The notes beneath the pieces were generated by a model. The model was given only the letters and a program-made list of their open reading frames with translations, was not told the origin of the DNA and searched no databases. From positions 33,367 to 97,366 of the forward strand of contig CAYJKJ010000009.1 of NCBI GenBank assembly GCA_964370715.1: 64,000 bases of DNA, in the 5' to 3' direction. This document shows positions 48,100 through 57,262 of the stretch, piece by piece (positions within the stretch are counted from its first letter, which is position 1; each line of letters begins with the position of its first letter). The DNA is from CAYJAY01 sp964370715 (GTDB lineage Bacteria; Bacillota; Clostridia; Oscillospirales; Ruminococcaceae). The translations under genes were made by a program, and so were the position numbers.

Positions 48100-48876
48100 T
48101 TAATAATACATTTCTCTTTCTTTATAGTTAATATATTCAAACCCCGCTAAATAATATGCGCTACCGTTTGTTTTTATCGTGTAGACGTTGCATTGCATAT
48201 CGGTGTAGATATCCTCTATCATGTCAAATGTGATCTCTGTTTCGGTCATCAAAAGTTCTTGGTTTCCAACATCGTTAAAAAACAAAGGGTCGGTTAGATC
48301 GATCATAAACAGCTTGAACTCCTCGTTTGTTCCTATGACAGCATAAGGGAAGAAATAACCCTGCATCCCCGAAGTTGCAAACTGCCTAACTATTGTTTCG
48401 TTTTCGGCATCGATGGTATAAGGCGAATAGTCTTTAGACATAAAATCTTCGCTTAAAGCGGCATCCACCCCAAACAAAACCGAAACTCCGTCTGTCAAAT
48501 CCCTTAACATAAGCGTTGCCGAAAAACCATCATCGTTCATCTCGAACAGTTCGTTTTTAAGGATGGCGGAAGCGAAAACCATCGTTTCGTCGGTTAGTTC
48601 CGAAACGTCCGAAAACGGTTGCGGCGCAATGTTAAACGGGGAAACAAGCGCTATCATACGTTCAACTTGGTCAAGGCTAACAGAATAGCTGTTTTCGCTC
48701 GGAAGATCGGAAGAAAGCTGCTCCGGAGCTGTTTCGGGTTCTGCCTTTTCGGTTAGATCTGCCGGCGTTTCGTTGATAACGGGTTCAGCTTGAGGCTCGC
48801 TCGAACAACTCGCAAAACAAAAAACCGCTACTAAAGCTAGCAACAAGGCGAATATTTTTTTCATAGTCACGTTCAT
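48100..48876 (-). CDS. Lipoprotein of unknown function
   Basis: 258 aa. The signal peptide ends in the lipobox FASC, so the mature protein is lipid-anchored outside the membrane. A Glu/Pro-rich linker (~residues 25-62) is followed by a ~190-residue domain that I do not recognise. AGGAGG lies 7-8 nt before the ATG at 48876, which fixes the start. It lies between the GNAT-like gene (44 bp upstream) and the G1PDH homologue on the same strand. Confidence 0.75.
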   Translation of the reverse strand: MNVTMKKIFALLLALVAVFCFASCSSEPQAEPVINETPADLTEKAEPETAPEQLSSDLPSENSYSVSLDQVERMIALVSPFNIAPQPFSDVSELTDETMVFASAILKNELFEMNDDGFSATLMLRDLTDGVSVLFGVDAALSEDFMSKDYSPYTIDAENETIVRQFATSGMQGYFFPYAVIGTNEEFKLFMIDLTDPLFFNDVGNQELLMTETEITFDMIEDIYTDMQCNVYTIKTNGSAYYLAGFEYINYKEREMYY

Positions 48877-48920
48877 GTGTTTTCCTCCTAACCATAAACT
48901 AAAGTTATAAGCAACGGCTG

Positions 48921-49922
48921 CTATAACGTTATGTTTGGCCTGTCTTGGTCGCCATCTGCTTTAAACATAAACCAATCTGACAGGCTGTCGGATGCCGAAA
49001 AGAAATCGACATTAACGAGATCTATCGGCGTAAGGTAGACGGGGATAATGTTTGTGTCGTCGCTTGTCCTTAAAACAAACCCGGCTTCAAACATCGTTTG
49101 TTCCGAAAAACCGACACAAGAAAAATCGACAAACTCGGCATCTGTCTTGGAGAACAACATCTCGGAAACCTGTCCCAACGCCAAAACCAACGACGTATCT
49201 CCCAAGAAATCGACAATTCTCACCGCTTTTTTGCCACCCTCGCTTTGTATTATCCTATAAACCACCAAAGCTTTTGCGCCATTTTTCTCGATCTTTATAA
49301 ACTCATATAAAAACCACGGGTTTTCGATATATCGCCATTTTATATACCCTTTATCTTTAAAAGGTTTAAAACTCTTAAGTTGATTAAAATTAAGCTGTTC
49401 TACCTCTTCGCTCGATATTTCTCTAATCTCAAACGACGTTTCGTAAACTTTTGGTATAATTCTTCGCTCAACACTACAGATTGTATATTTTTCTATCCTG
49501 TCGTTAAGTCGGTAGAACTGCGAAAGCGGTTTAATGTTAAACTTCAAAAATTTATAAAACCCAAAAACCGTTTCTCTTATATTGTTAACCGATGTTTGCG
49601 AGCTGTTGGTTATCTTTCTTATCATATCGACAGTTTTAAGCGCCGCCGTTATCGGTGCGCCCTTTTTCGCAACGAGATATGAAACAAAGACATCGGGGTT
49701 TTTGGTGCTGTTGGTTTTGATAAACCCTGCAACCGACAGGAGCTGTTTTGTTAAAGCATCCCTAGCGCAGACAAAATTAATTCCATCGTCCTTAACAAAA
49801 TAATAGTTAAACGTCTGCTCATGATGGATAAGGGGGTGTTTTTGCCCCCAATGCGTTTCGCAAAATTCTTTGAACTCGTCGATCTCGTCCGGCTTTAGGC
49901 GTTCGATTATAACCTCATTCAT
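48921..49922 (-). CDS. GNAT-like acyltransferase of glycan clusters
   Basis: 333 aa. It appears to contain two GNAT-like halves: VCARDALTKQLLSVAGFI in the first and KDKGYIKWRYIENPWFLYEFI, ALVVYRI and RIVDFLGD in the second. It ends DWFMFKADGDQDRPN, which I associate with acyltransferases in surface-polysaccharide loci. The gene begins 3 bases after the SDR stop codon, so it belongs to the FkbH-ACP-MaoC-SDR transcript. I infer that it takes an acyl group from the ACP and places it on an amino sugar. Family assignment is moderate and substrate is inference. Confidence 0.65.
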   Translation of the reverse strand: MNEVIIERLKPDEIDEFKEFCETHWGQKHPLIHHEQTFNYYFVKDDGINFVCARDALTKQLLSVAGFIKTNSTKNPDVFVSYLVAKKGAPITAALKTVDMIRKITNSSQTSVNNIRETVFGFYKFLKFNIKPLSQFYRLNDRIEKYTICSVERRIIPKVYETSFEIREISSEEVEQLNFNQLKSFKPFKDKGYIKWRYIENPWFLYEFIKIEKNGAKALVVYRIIQSEGGKKAVRIVDFLGDTSLVLALGQVSEMLFSKTDAEFVDFSCVGFSEQTMFEAGFVLRTSDDTNIIPVYLTPIDLVNVDFFSASDSLSDWFMFKADGDQDRPNITL

Positions 49923-49925
49923 ACG

Positions 49926-50636
49926 CTAGAACACCATTCCCGACGTTATCGGAACAACAGCGCCGTTGAGATATTCGTTGTTGTCGTCGAGCAAAAACTT
50001 TAAAACTCCCACAACATCTTTTGGGGTTGCGTTGCGTTTTAGCGGGCTTTTTAGCGCTGTGCTTTCGATCTCGAAGCTTGGAAGCGTTTCGAGAAAACCG
50101 GTTTCGACCATCGACGGAGCAACGGCGTTAAACGTTATCCCTTTGTCGGCAAATTCAACCGCAAGGCTTTTTGTCATCCCCATAAGCGCATATTTAGAGC
50201 TAACATAACTCGAAAGATATTTTGGAGGAACGCCAACACAATATGACGTTAGCATAACCGCAACTTTGCCGAAACGATTTTTCGCCATAATCGGAACAAA
50301 CTCTTTGCAGATAAGCGAAAAACTCAAAACCGAAACGTTGATATCAACAAGATATTTTTCGCTGTCGAACGATTTGAATTTTGCCGCTTTAGCAAGCTCG
50401 GCTGGAAGATGAACAATCTTTGTTATGTTTTGTTCAAGCTGTTTAACCGAATTGATAAAATCCCGTATTCCCTGTTCGGTTGAAAAATCGCCATAAACCG
50501 GCGTTATATCTTTGTTGTCAAGTTCTAATAGTTTTTGTTTGCTGTTTCGATAGTGGGCGATAATCGGCCCTTTTGTCTGTTTAATCAGCTCTATTCCAAT
50601 ATCGCTGCTAGCGCCCAAAATAAGTGTGGTTTGCAT
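49926..50636 (-). CDS. Short-chain dehydrogenase/reductase (FabG-like)
   Basis: 236 aa. It starts TLILGASSDIGIELIK (NAD(P)-binding TGxxxGIG variant). The catalytic Tyr and Lys are in SSYVSSKYALMG with Ser in LTSYCVG. The end is typical (YLNGAVVPITSGMVF). In this setting (ACP, MaoC) it probably reduces a 3-oxoacyl-ACP to the 3-hydroxy form or acts on a sugar-linked keto group. GAGGTG precedes the ATG. Confidence 0.88.
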   Translation of the reverse strand: MQTTLILGASSDIGIELIKQTKGPIIAHYRNSKQKLLELDNKDITPVYGDFSTEQGIRDFINSVKQLEQNITKIVHLPAELAKAAKFKSFDSEKYLVDINVSVLSFSLICKEFVPIMAKNRFGKVAVMLTSYCVGVPPKYLSSYVSSKYALMGMTKSLAVEFADKGITFNAVAPSMVETGFLETLPSFEIESTALKSPLKRNATPKDVVGVLKFLLDDNNEYLNGAVVPITSGMVF

Positions 50637-50689
50637 TGTTATGACACCTCGCTATTGCTCTTTTTAGTTTATCCCTTTTTTCGTTTATG

Positions 50690-51103
50690 CTACGATATGC
50701 CGGCATGGATAACGGCGGAATTAACCTTTTCGCCGTTTTGATTAACGCTTTGGCATTTAATCGTTATCCTTGAAACCGCCTCGCTAACTTCGCTCACCGT
50801 TCCCGAAACGGTCAAAACGTCCCCAACGAAAACTGGGCGGCGAAACTTGGTTGAAACCTCTTGAAGCAAACAGTTTTCCCCCGGAAGATACACCCCCGCC
50901 AGCCTCGAATAAAACGAAGCCGCAAGCATTCCATACACAACCCTATCTTTAAAACCCTTTTTGTTAGCATATTGTTTGTCGCAATGCAGCGGATTGTTGT
51001 CGCCCGAAAGCGAAAGAAAAAGCGACAACATCTCTTCGGTTATCTCTACCGAAAAGCTATGTTTTGTTCCGACCGTTATGTCGGATATCTTGTAGTTGTT
51101 CAT
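50690..51103 (-). CDS. MaoC-like (R)-specific enoyl-ACP/CoA hydratase
   Basis: 137 aa, a single hot-dog domain. The catalytic Asp and His are visible in LSGDNNPLHCD, with GFKDRVVYGMLAASFYSRLAG as the substrate-channel helix and STKFRRPVFVGDVLTV after it. It hydrates or dehydrates short acyl chains. It lies 8 bp after the ACP gene in the same operon. Confidence 0.9.
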   Translation of the reverse strand: MNNYKISDITVGTKHSFSVEITEEMLSLFLSLSGDNNPLHCDKQYANKKGFKDRVVYGMLAASFYSRLAGVYLPGENCLLQEVSTKFRRPVFVGDVLTVSGTVSEVSEAVSRITIKCQSVNQNGEKVNSAVIHAGIS

Positions 51104-51110
51104 CTGTTTT

Positions 51111-51359
51111 CTATTTCTCCGATACCTTGCGTTCGATAAGGTCTAGCATCTCGCCAACATCCTTAAGCCCCTCAACTTCGCCAACCGAAAACTTAATCGC
51201 AAACTTTCTTTCCATAGCAACCAAGATGTTGATCTGTTCAAGGCTATCCCAATCTTCGATATCGGCGGCGGTCATCTCGTTATAAACCGTTATATCGTCG
51301 TCGTCAAAGATATCTCTAAAAATTTCCGAAACTTGTTCTATTAGTTCTGCTCTATTCAT
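51111..51359 (-). CDS. Acyl carrier protein
   Basis: 82 aa, acidic. The phosphopantetheine attachment Ser is in DWDSLEQINIL. It is more divergent than a FabD-type AcpP and is encoded between FkbH and MaoC genes, so it is likely a dedicated carrier for this pathway rather than the housekeeping ACP. Its start overlaps the end of the FkbH-like gene by 8 bases, and AGAGGTG is upstream. Confidence 0.93.
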   Translation of the reverse strand: MNRAELIEQVSEIFRDIFDDDDITVYNEMTAADIEDWDSLEQINILVAMERKFAIKFSVGEVEGLKDVGEMLDLIERKVSEK

Positions 51360-53124
51360 AATGCACCTCTATTGATTTATTTTTATTTTCATACCCATTT
51401 GGTATAAGAAAACTCCATGTTGTTTCGCCTTTTTCGTTTTCGCTTGTTTTTTCAAACCCCAAAGACGAATAGTAATCTTTAACTATCGTGTTTTTTGCGG
51501 TGGGATAGTAGCTTGCGGTTATAGTTTTTATCCCTTTTGCCGAAAGCTTTTGAACCAAGCTATCAAACATAGCGAATTCAAGTTCTCGTTTAAACACTCG
51601 GCAACTCATAATCCAAAGCTCGATATCCGCCGTTTGCTCTTTTAGTTCGCAGATAATCTCGGCAACTATTCCGTTGTCCCCGAATTTATCCGAAAGCCTT
51701 CCGAAAAGCGTTAAAAACCCGTCGTTTGCAACTCTGTTAGACATCTCTTCGATTGTGTATCGTTTTGTCGTTAGGTTGAATTGGTTTGTTTTGTTTGCAA
51801 GAGCGGTTATTCGTTCGAGATTTTGTTGGTTAAACTCTCCGAAATATCCCTTCATCTCGAGCGATTTAAGATAATCTTGATAGCTTTCAAACTCCGAAAC
51901 TTCGCTGTTTCTCAAAGCGTTTTGCGCATACATTTCGTTTCGTTTAAGGTCGTCTTCCGAAAGCGAAACCGTTTCAAAATATCCCGAATTTGCAATAACT
52001 TCGGCATACCGCTCAGGCGCTTTAAGGCTCGGAACAGCCACCGATTTAATCGCCGCTTTAACCTGCTCTCTTTCAAACGGATTGTCGTCTGCAAAAACAA
52101 AGCTATCAACTCCGACGTTCAGTTCAGCTGCCGCTTGTTGAAGGTTTGAAGCTTTGTCGTTCCAGTTGGCAAAAAAAACTGCGAAATCCTCTTTTTTGAG
52201 TATCGATGAAGGATGGGAAAATCCGCTTTTTGCGGCGGCATCTTCGTTTTTAGAGTTTACCCCCAAAACCACCCCAATTCTCGAAAGCTGTTTTGCAACA
52301 TTTTGAACATCGGAAAACGCCATTCCTCCCGGGCTTTCCGACCCCAAAATTATGCCGTCTACCCCGTCGTCCCCTATAACTCCGCCCCAAAGCGTGTTGT
52401 CGCAATCGAGCATCAAAACCTTTTTATTTCGCCCAAACAAAGCTTTAATGATGTTTGCAACCGAATGGCAAAACATCGGAACAGCCTCGGGGGCTACCGC
52501 ATATTTATATGCGTTGTAATAGGAAGGATCGCTAAACCGTTCTAATCCATAAAAACTTGATATATAGTTAAGGTCGTTTATATAAAAGTTTGGGGTGTTT
52601 TCGGCATAATCTGCCATAAACTCGTTGATACGATTAACAAACCGAACGTTACCGGCGGCGTCATACGCTTCTCGGTTGCCCATTATTCTGATCCTTGGAA
52701 ACTCGAAGTTGTTGGCAACAACCGCTCCGCCAAACGAAAGCGCTTTGTCCCAAAGAGTTTTAAGCCTTTTGCTTTCGCTTTGGAAAAGCTGTTCCGCCGT
52801 TGCTTTTGAATCGCCGGCTTTTGGCATAGACGATAGATTGTGGATACCGGTGTGGATAAATATAACGTCGGGCGAAAACTGTTTCAACGTTCCGTCGTCG
52901 AACACTATCTCTTCATAAAACCTTGAATAATCCCCAACCTTAAACGTAGGTTTAATTCCGTTATCCAAAAGAAAGAGTTCAAGAATATTTTCGATCTGCC
53001 CTACCGTTGAACCCGAAACTATAGCTATTTTTTTTTCGATGAAATTATCGTTTTTTAATAGTTCTTTTTTTATTCTTCGTTTGTTTTGAAGAATGTCGTC
53101 TGCATTAAAAGGGAAATCCAGCAT
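51352..53124 (-). CDS. FkbH-like HAD-IIIC phosphatase/acyl loader with C-terminal GNAT-like domain
   Basis: 590 aa from the ATG at 53124, which has AAAGGAGG 11 nt upstream; the frame extends to 53175, but that start lies before this site. The first ~230 residues are the FkbH N-terminal (SGNH-like) region. The HAD core carries LMLDCDNTLWGGVIGDDG. The last ~170 residues contain a GNAT-like fold (RVFKRELEFAM). Known FkbH proteins load glyceryl from 1,3-bisphosphoglycerate onto an ACP, and relatives occur in sugar-acylation and flagellin glycosylation loci. With the overlapping ACP gene, such a loading role is likely. The actual acyl group is inference. Confidence 0.88.
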   Translation of the reverse strand: MLDFPFNADDILQNKRRIKKELLKNDNFIEKKIAIVSGSTVGQIENILELFLLDNGIKPTFKVGDYSRFYEEIVFDDGTLKQFSPDVIFIHTGIHNLSSMPKAGDSKATAEQLFQSESKRLKTLWDKALSFGGAVVANNFEFPRIRIMGNREAYDAAGNVRFVNRINEFMADYAENTPNFYINDLNYISSFYGLERFSDPSYYNAYKYAVAPEAVPMFCHSVANIIKALFGRNKKVLMLDCDNTLWGGVIGDDGVDGIILGSESPGGMAFSDVQNVAKQLSRIGVVLGVNSKNEDAAAKSGFSHPSSILKKEDFAVFFANWNDKASNLQQAAAELNVGVDSFVFADDNPFEREQVKAAIKSVAVPSLKAPERYAEVIANSGYFETVSLSEDDLKRNEMYAQNALRNSEVSEFESYQDYLKSLEMKGYFGEFNQQNLERITALANKTNQFNLTTKRYTIEEMSNRVANDGFLTLFGRLSDKFGDNGIVAEIICELKEQTADIELWIMSCRVFKRELEFAMFDSLVQKLSAKGIKTITASYYPTAKNTIVKDYYSSLGFEKTSENEKGETTWSFLIPNGYENKNKSIEVHYE

Positions 53125-53255
53125 AAAAACAAATGCCTCCTTTGAGGGTAGAGTATATTTAGTATATCTTAACACATTTTGATATAAAAAAAAAGTGGTT
53201 AAAATCTGTTTTTTGTGGTTTTTGTAAAACCCAAACGTTTGTTAAATATTTTTCG

Positions 53256-53284
53256 TTGTTTTTTTGTCTGTTTTAAATTATAAT
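53256..53284 (+). promoter_or_regulatory. Promoter of the site-2 protease/scpAB operon
   Basis: TTGTTT (53256-53261), 17 bp, TATAAT (53279-53284), 67 bp before the start codon, in the gap divergent to the FkbH-like gene. Confidence 0.55.
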
Positions 53285-53351
53285 ACTATATTAAGGCAAC
53301 ATTATATTAAAAAAATAAAATATAAAATTACGTTATAAAAGGAAAATAAAA

Positions 53352-54008
53352 ATGCTGGATTTTGATATATACAGTTTAATCGCCAAGGTGATAGTTTTGC
53401 TGTTGGTTCTCCCTATCCACGAAGCCGCCCATGCCTATGCTTCGTATAAACTCGGTGACCCCACCGCAAAGGCTATGGGAAGGCTAACCCTCAACCCGTT
53501 TAAACATCTTGATTTGTTCGGAAGCCTTGCGATACTTCTGGTTGGTATAGGTTGGGCAAAGCCGGTTCCCGTTGACCCTCGCTACTATAAAGACGCAAAA
53601 AAAGGGATGGCAATCTCGGCGGCGGCAGGGCCTCTTTCAAACCTGTTGTTGGCTTTCATAGCTTTTTTCATCTCGCAAATTCTAGCGGTTGTCCCATTCA
53701 CCAACCAAACATCGTTTGAGATAGCCCAGTTTATCTATCTTTTGTTATACTACATCGCTTTGATAAATGTTTCGCTAGGCATATTCAACCTTATCCCTGT
53801 TCCGCCGTTTGACGGTTCGAGAATTCTTCTGTTGTTTTTGCCCGAGAGAACATATTTTAAAATAATGCAGTATGAAAAATATATACTAATAGCGATATTT
53901 GCGCTTTTATATGTCGGGGCGCTTTCGGGTCCGCTTTTGTTTGTTCAAGGCGCTGTAATAGATTTCTATTCGTTTATCTCAAACGCAATCATAGGAATTT
54001 TCGTTTAA
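53352..54008 (+). CDS. Site-2 protease family (M50) metallopeptidase
   Basis: 218 aa and about five to six membrane segments. Zn-binding HEAAH lies in the first third (LPIHEAAHAYASYKLGD), and the third ligand is in NLIPVPPFDGSRIL. It is the short bacterial S2P form without a PDZ domain and cleaves within membranes. The substrate is unknown. The position ahead of scpA/scpB is conserved in Clostridia. Confidence 0.93.
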   Translation: MLDFDIYSLIAKVIVLLLVLPIHEAAHAYASYKLGDPTAKAMGRLTLNPFKHLDLFGSLAILLVGIGWAKPVPVDPRYYKDAKKGMAISAAAGPLSNLLLAFIAFFISQILAVVPFTNQTSFEIAQFIYLLLYYIALINVSLGIFNLIPVPPFDGSRILLLFLPERTYFKIMQYEKYILIAIFALLYVGALSGPLLFVQGAVIDFYSFISNAIIGIFV

Positions 54009-54103
54009 TAAAACTAATTAAAAAAACTTTCAAACGGGAAGTATGGACAAAACCATGCCATATTTCATAGAATTTTGCGAAAGAAAGGAGCATGGTTATA
54101 GGT

Positions 54104-54829
54104 ATGGAAGGAATAAGTTTTAAGATTTCAAATTTCGAAGGCCCTCTCGACCTTCTTTTGCATCTTATTTCAAAGCATAAGGTTAAAATATACGAGATAA
54201 AGATCTCGGTTCTCATCGATCAATATCTTGAGTTCATCGGAAATATCGGCCCCGACCAACTTGAACCCACAAGCGAATTTCTCGAGATGGCGGCAAAGCT
54301 CGTCTATATGAAATCGCTGGCGCTGTTGCCAAGAGCAGAGGAAACCGAAAAGCTTAAACAAGAGCTTGTCGGGCAACTCATAGAATATAGCCTTTGCAAA
54401 CAAGCGGCGGCAAGGCTTGGCGATATGGCGGCCGGCATCATGTTTGCGGTTCGAGAGCCGCTTGAAATCGAGTTTGATGAAGAATATTCCGGGCAACACC
54501 AACCGGAACAGCTTTTCAATGCATATATGAACACCCTTGGAAAAAACGCAAAACTAGTTAAACCAAAGGTCGAGGATTTCGACCAACTTGTAACAGCGCC
54601 GATAGTTTCAGTAGGTTCTCGAGTTGTCAAGATTTTGCGAGGAATACGAACCGGAACAGCGAAAAAAATCCAAGATCTTTTCCTGGGTGTCGAAACAAAA
54701 GGCGAAGCGGTTGCAACGTTTTTGGCGGTGCTTGAACTAATCAAGGTTGGGCGCATAAAGATAAGCGACGACGGCGACGTTTTAAAAGGAGAAAAAAACA
54801 GAGAGGTTAACACTATAGATGGAGAATAA
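54104..54829 (+). CDS. scpA: Segregation and condensation protein A
   Basis: 241 aa from the ATG at 54104; the ATG at 54092 is only one base from AAAGGAG. The N-terminal kleisin part reads FKISNFEGPLDLLLHLISKHKVKIYEI. EFLEMAAKLVYMKSLALLP follows, then a linker with acidic stretches. The C-terminal winged helix contacts SMC heads. With ScpB and SMC it forms condensin, which compacts and separates chromosomes. It overlaps scpB by 11 bases. Confidence 0.95.
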   Translation: MEGISFKISNFEGPLDLLLHLISKHKVKIYEIKISVLIDQYLEFIGNIGPDQLEPTSEFLEMAAKLVYMKSLALLPRAEETEKLKQELVGQLIEYSLCKQAAARLGDMAAGIMFAVREPLEIEFDEEYSGQHQPEQLFNAYMNTLGKNAKLVKPKVEDFDQLVTAPIVSVGSRVVKILRGIRTGTAKKIQDLFLGVETKGEAVATFLAVLELIKVGRIKISDDGDVLKGEKNREVNTIDGE

Positions 54830-55388
54830 CACAATCAAAGGGGCCGTCGAAGCAGTCTTGTTTGCGGTGGCAGAACCTGTATCGATAGACAGAATTTCCG
54901 ACGCCGTGTCGGCAGAAAAGGAACAAGTTCTCGAGATTTTGGAACAACTGCGGCAACAATACGACAACGAAATCCGTGGGTTTTGCCTTTTAAACTATGA
55001 CGATAGATACCAGCTGGCCTCAAGAGCTACATACACAGTTCCCGTTACCAAAGCGCTTGACACGAGAAGAAACAACCCGCTTTCCCCCGCTTCTCTCGAA
55101 ACGCTTGCGATAATAGCTTATAACCAACCCGTTTCAAGGTCGTTTATCGAGCAGGTTCGTGGGGTCGATAGCTCCTCCTCCGTCACCAACCTTTTAAACA
55201 AAGGTTTAGTTGCGGAAGCGGGAAGGCTTGATCTCCCCGGAAAACCGGTGTCGTTCAAGACTACCGATGTGTTTTTGCGGTGTTTCGGAATGTCTAACCT
55301 TTCGGAGCTTCCCCCGATACATTCGGAAGATATAACGTATGAACCGCTTATGGAGCAAACCGAGTTGATAGATGGTCTAACGGAGTAG
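54819..55388 (+). CDS. scpB: Segregation and condensation protein B
   Basis: 189 aa and two winged-helix domains. It starts IKGAVEAVLFAVAEPVSIDRIS and has LSPASLETLAIIAYNQPVSRSFIEQVRGVDSSSSVTNL-like content in the second domain (LETLAIIAYNQPV). It dimerises and binds the ScpA linker. Translational coupling to scpA is indicated by the overlap. Confidence 0.95.
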   Translation: MENNTIKGAVEAVLFAVAEPVSIDRISDAVSAEKEQVLEILEQLRQQYDNEIRGFCLLNYDDRYQLASRATYTVPVTKALDTRRNNPLSPASLETLAIIAYNQPVSRSFIEQVRGVDSSSSVTNLLNKGLVAEAGRLDLPGKPVSFKTTDVFLRCFGMSNLSELPPIHSEDITYEPLMEQTELIDGLTE

Positions 55389-55393
55389 AAAAA

Positions 55394-56038
55394 ATGTCGA
55401 TAGTTTTTTTGATCCTCGAGATGTTTTTGTTTTTCCTTTTGGCTTTGCTTATAATGCTGTTAGCGTTGATTTTAACCAAGATCACGGTGTTTGTTCGCTA
55501 TGACAAAGACGGTTTGTTTATAAAACTTAAAGTTTTCAAAATACCGATAAAGATATTCCCTCAAAATAAAAAGGCAATAAAAAAAGAGGTTATCAAACAA
55601 AAAGAACAGGTTGAACAGACCGAACCGGAAAAAGAAAAAAAACAAAAGCCCTCTAAACAACTAAAAATTATAACAAAGCTTGTTTCAAATATTGTGTCGG
55701 AAGCTATAAAGATTTTATCAAGAATAAAGATAGAACAGCTTTCGATTGTAAGCGTTGTTGGCGGAAACGACCCATACAAAATAGGGGTGGAAACCGGAAG
55801 GCGTTGGGCGGCGTTTGGAGCGCTTTTTTCGGTTCTCGATATTAAGCAAAAATCATATTCCGTTGTTCCAAACTTTGCAGGACAGGACGTTTCAAGCGAA
55901 TATATAATAGCTGTTTCGACAAGAATTGTTTTCGCTTTGGGGAGCGGTATAAGAATATTAAGAGATTATATTAAACTTTCAATTGCTGAAAAGCAACTTG
56001 AAAAACAGATTAAAAAACAACTTGAACAAAACATATAA
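55394..56038 (+). CDS. DUF2953 protein
   Basis: 214 aa. One N-terminal membrane helix (~residues 4-30) is followed by VRYDKDGLFIKLKVF. A highly charged Lys/Glu/Gln segment (~60-90) precedes the conserved DUF2953 part: VVGGNDPYKIGVETGRRWAAFGAL and YIIAVSTRIVFALG. It almost always precedes ytfJ in Clostridia and Bacillus (YtfI). The molecular function is unknown; a sporulation link is presumed from the pairing. Confidence 0.85.
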   Translation: MSIVFLILEMFLFFLLALLIMLLALILTKITVFVRYDKDGLFIKLKVFKIPIKIFPQNKKAIKKEVIKQKEQVEQTEPEKEKKQKPSKQLKIITKLVSNIVSEAIKILSRIKIEQLSIVSVVGGNDPYKIGVETGRRWAAFGALFSVLDIKQKSYSVVPNFAGQDVSSEYIIAVSTRIVFALGSGIRILRDYIKLSIAEKQLEKQIKKQLEQNI

Positions 56039-56056
56039 AAAGGAGATGTGAGAAAA

Positions 56057-56464
56057 ATGACAAACGAAAATCATTCGGTTTCAAGCATGGTTGAATCCGC
56101 AATCGGTAAAATTAAAGAGGTTCTCGACAGCGAGATTTCGATAGGAAAAGCGGTTGAACTTCCAAACGGAGGTGTTGCAATTCCGGTCTGCAAAGTGTCT
56201 TTCGGGTTCGGTTCGGGCGGCGGAGATATCGAAAAAAAAGCCACCGCAACTTCGGGGGTATATGGCGGCGGAATAGGTGGCGGAATAAGCGTCACCCCCA
56301 TTGCTTTTTTGGTATGCGAAGCGAGCGGAAACATCAAGATGCTACAACTCGACACGATAGGAACAACGGCGGACAACATCGTTAGAACCGTTCCCGACAT
56401 CGTCGACAAGATAACCGGAATAATATCCGACAGCAAAGCTAAAGGCAAACAAGTTGAAAAATAA
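56057..56464 (+). CDS. ytfJ: GerW-family sporulation protein YtfJ
   Basis: 135 aa from the ATG at 56057 (AAGGAG 11 nt upstream); a GTG at 56048 is too close to that site. It reads VSFGFGSGGGDIEKK and GGGIGGGISVTPIAFLVC, the Gly-rich family signature. In Bacillus, GerW/YtfJ is needed for germination with certain nutrients and is made in the forespore. Homologues also occur in non-sporulating bacteria. Confidence 0.92.
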   Translation: MTNENHSVSSMVESAIGKIKEVLDSEISIGKAVELPNGGVAIPVCKVSFGFGSGGGDIEKKATATSGVYGGGIGGGISVTPIAFLVCEASGNIKMLQLDTIGTTADNIVRTVPDIVDKITGIISDSKAKGKQVEK

Positions 56465-56521
56465 ATTTTCCAAACCATTAAATTTAGATTTAACGTTTGG
56501 AAGGAAAATTGGTCATAAAAA

Positions 56522-57262
56522 ATGAAAGAAAGAATACAAAAAGTTCTTGCAACGGCGGGATATTGTTCTCGTCGAAAAGCCGAAGAACTAATCGAGCGAG
56601 GGAAAGTTTCGCTAAACGGCCACCCCGTTTCGCTCGGCGACAAGATGGATCCGATGAAGGATATCGTTGCGGTTTCGGGTCAACGAGTTTTTATTAAAAA
56701 ACATCAAGAAAAGCTATACTATGCGCTTTATAAACCAAGAGGTTTTGTAACAACGATGAGCGATGAACACGACAGGCGATGCGTTGCCGATCTTGTATCG
56801 GATGTTTCGGAGCGCCTATACCCTGTTGGCAGGCTGGATAAAGACAGCGAGGGGCTTCTCATCATGACAAACGACGGAAGCCTTGCAAACCTTGTTGCCC
56901 ATCCGTCAAGAGGTGTAACAAAAGTCTACCGTGTTTCGGTGTCGCCCAAAGCTTCGGAACAGGTGCTTTCCGACATGGCATCGGGGGTGAAGGTTGATGG
57001 CGAGCTGCTTAAACCTATTCGCCTTCGAGTTACGGGGGAGGGCGCCGACAGAACGGTTATCGAGATATCGTTGAACGAGGGCAAAAACCGAGAGATAAGA
57101 AGAATGTGCGAAGCCGTTGGGCTAAACGTCACAAGGCTAAAACGCACCTCGATAGGCCCTATTCGCCTTTCAAACCTTGCGGCGGGGAAAAAACGAGAAC
57201 TGACAAAAGAGGAGATTTTGGCTTTAAAACAAGCTTGCAAAAAGCCAACCAAAACAAAATGA
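56522..57262 (+). CDS. rluB: 23S rRNA pseudouridine synthase RluB family
   Basis: 246 aa. An N-terminal S4 domain (RIQKVLATAGYCSRRKAEELI) is followed by the RsuA/RluB catalytic core with Asp in GRLDKDSEGLLIMTNDG, and NEGKNREIRRMCEAVG near the end. It modifies a uridine in 23S rRNA helix 89-90 (RluB) or a related site. GGAAGG lies ~17 nt before the ATG, a rather long spacing. It overlaps the next gene by ATGA. Confidence 0.93.
   Translation: MKERIQKVLATAGYCSRRKAEELIERGKVSLNGHPVSLGDKMDPMKDIVAVSGQRVFIKKHQEKLYYALYKPRGFVTTMSDEHDRRCVADLVSDVSERLYPVGRLDKDSEGLLIMTNDGSLANLVAHPSRGVTKVYRVSVSPKASEQVLSDMASGVKVDGELLKPIRLRVTGEGADRTVIEISLNEGKNREIRRMCEAVGLNVTRLKRTSIGPIRLSNLAAGKKRELTKEEILALKQACKKPTKTK

Noticed and set aside
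57106..57258. Upstream extension of the small GNAT-like gene
   Set aside because: It runs inside rluB in another frame. The ATGA overlap with the rluB stop is the natural start.
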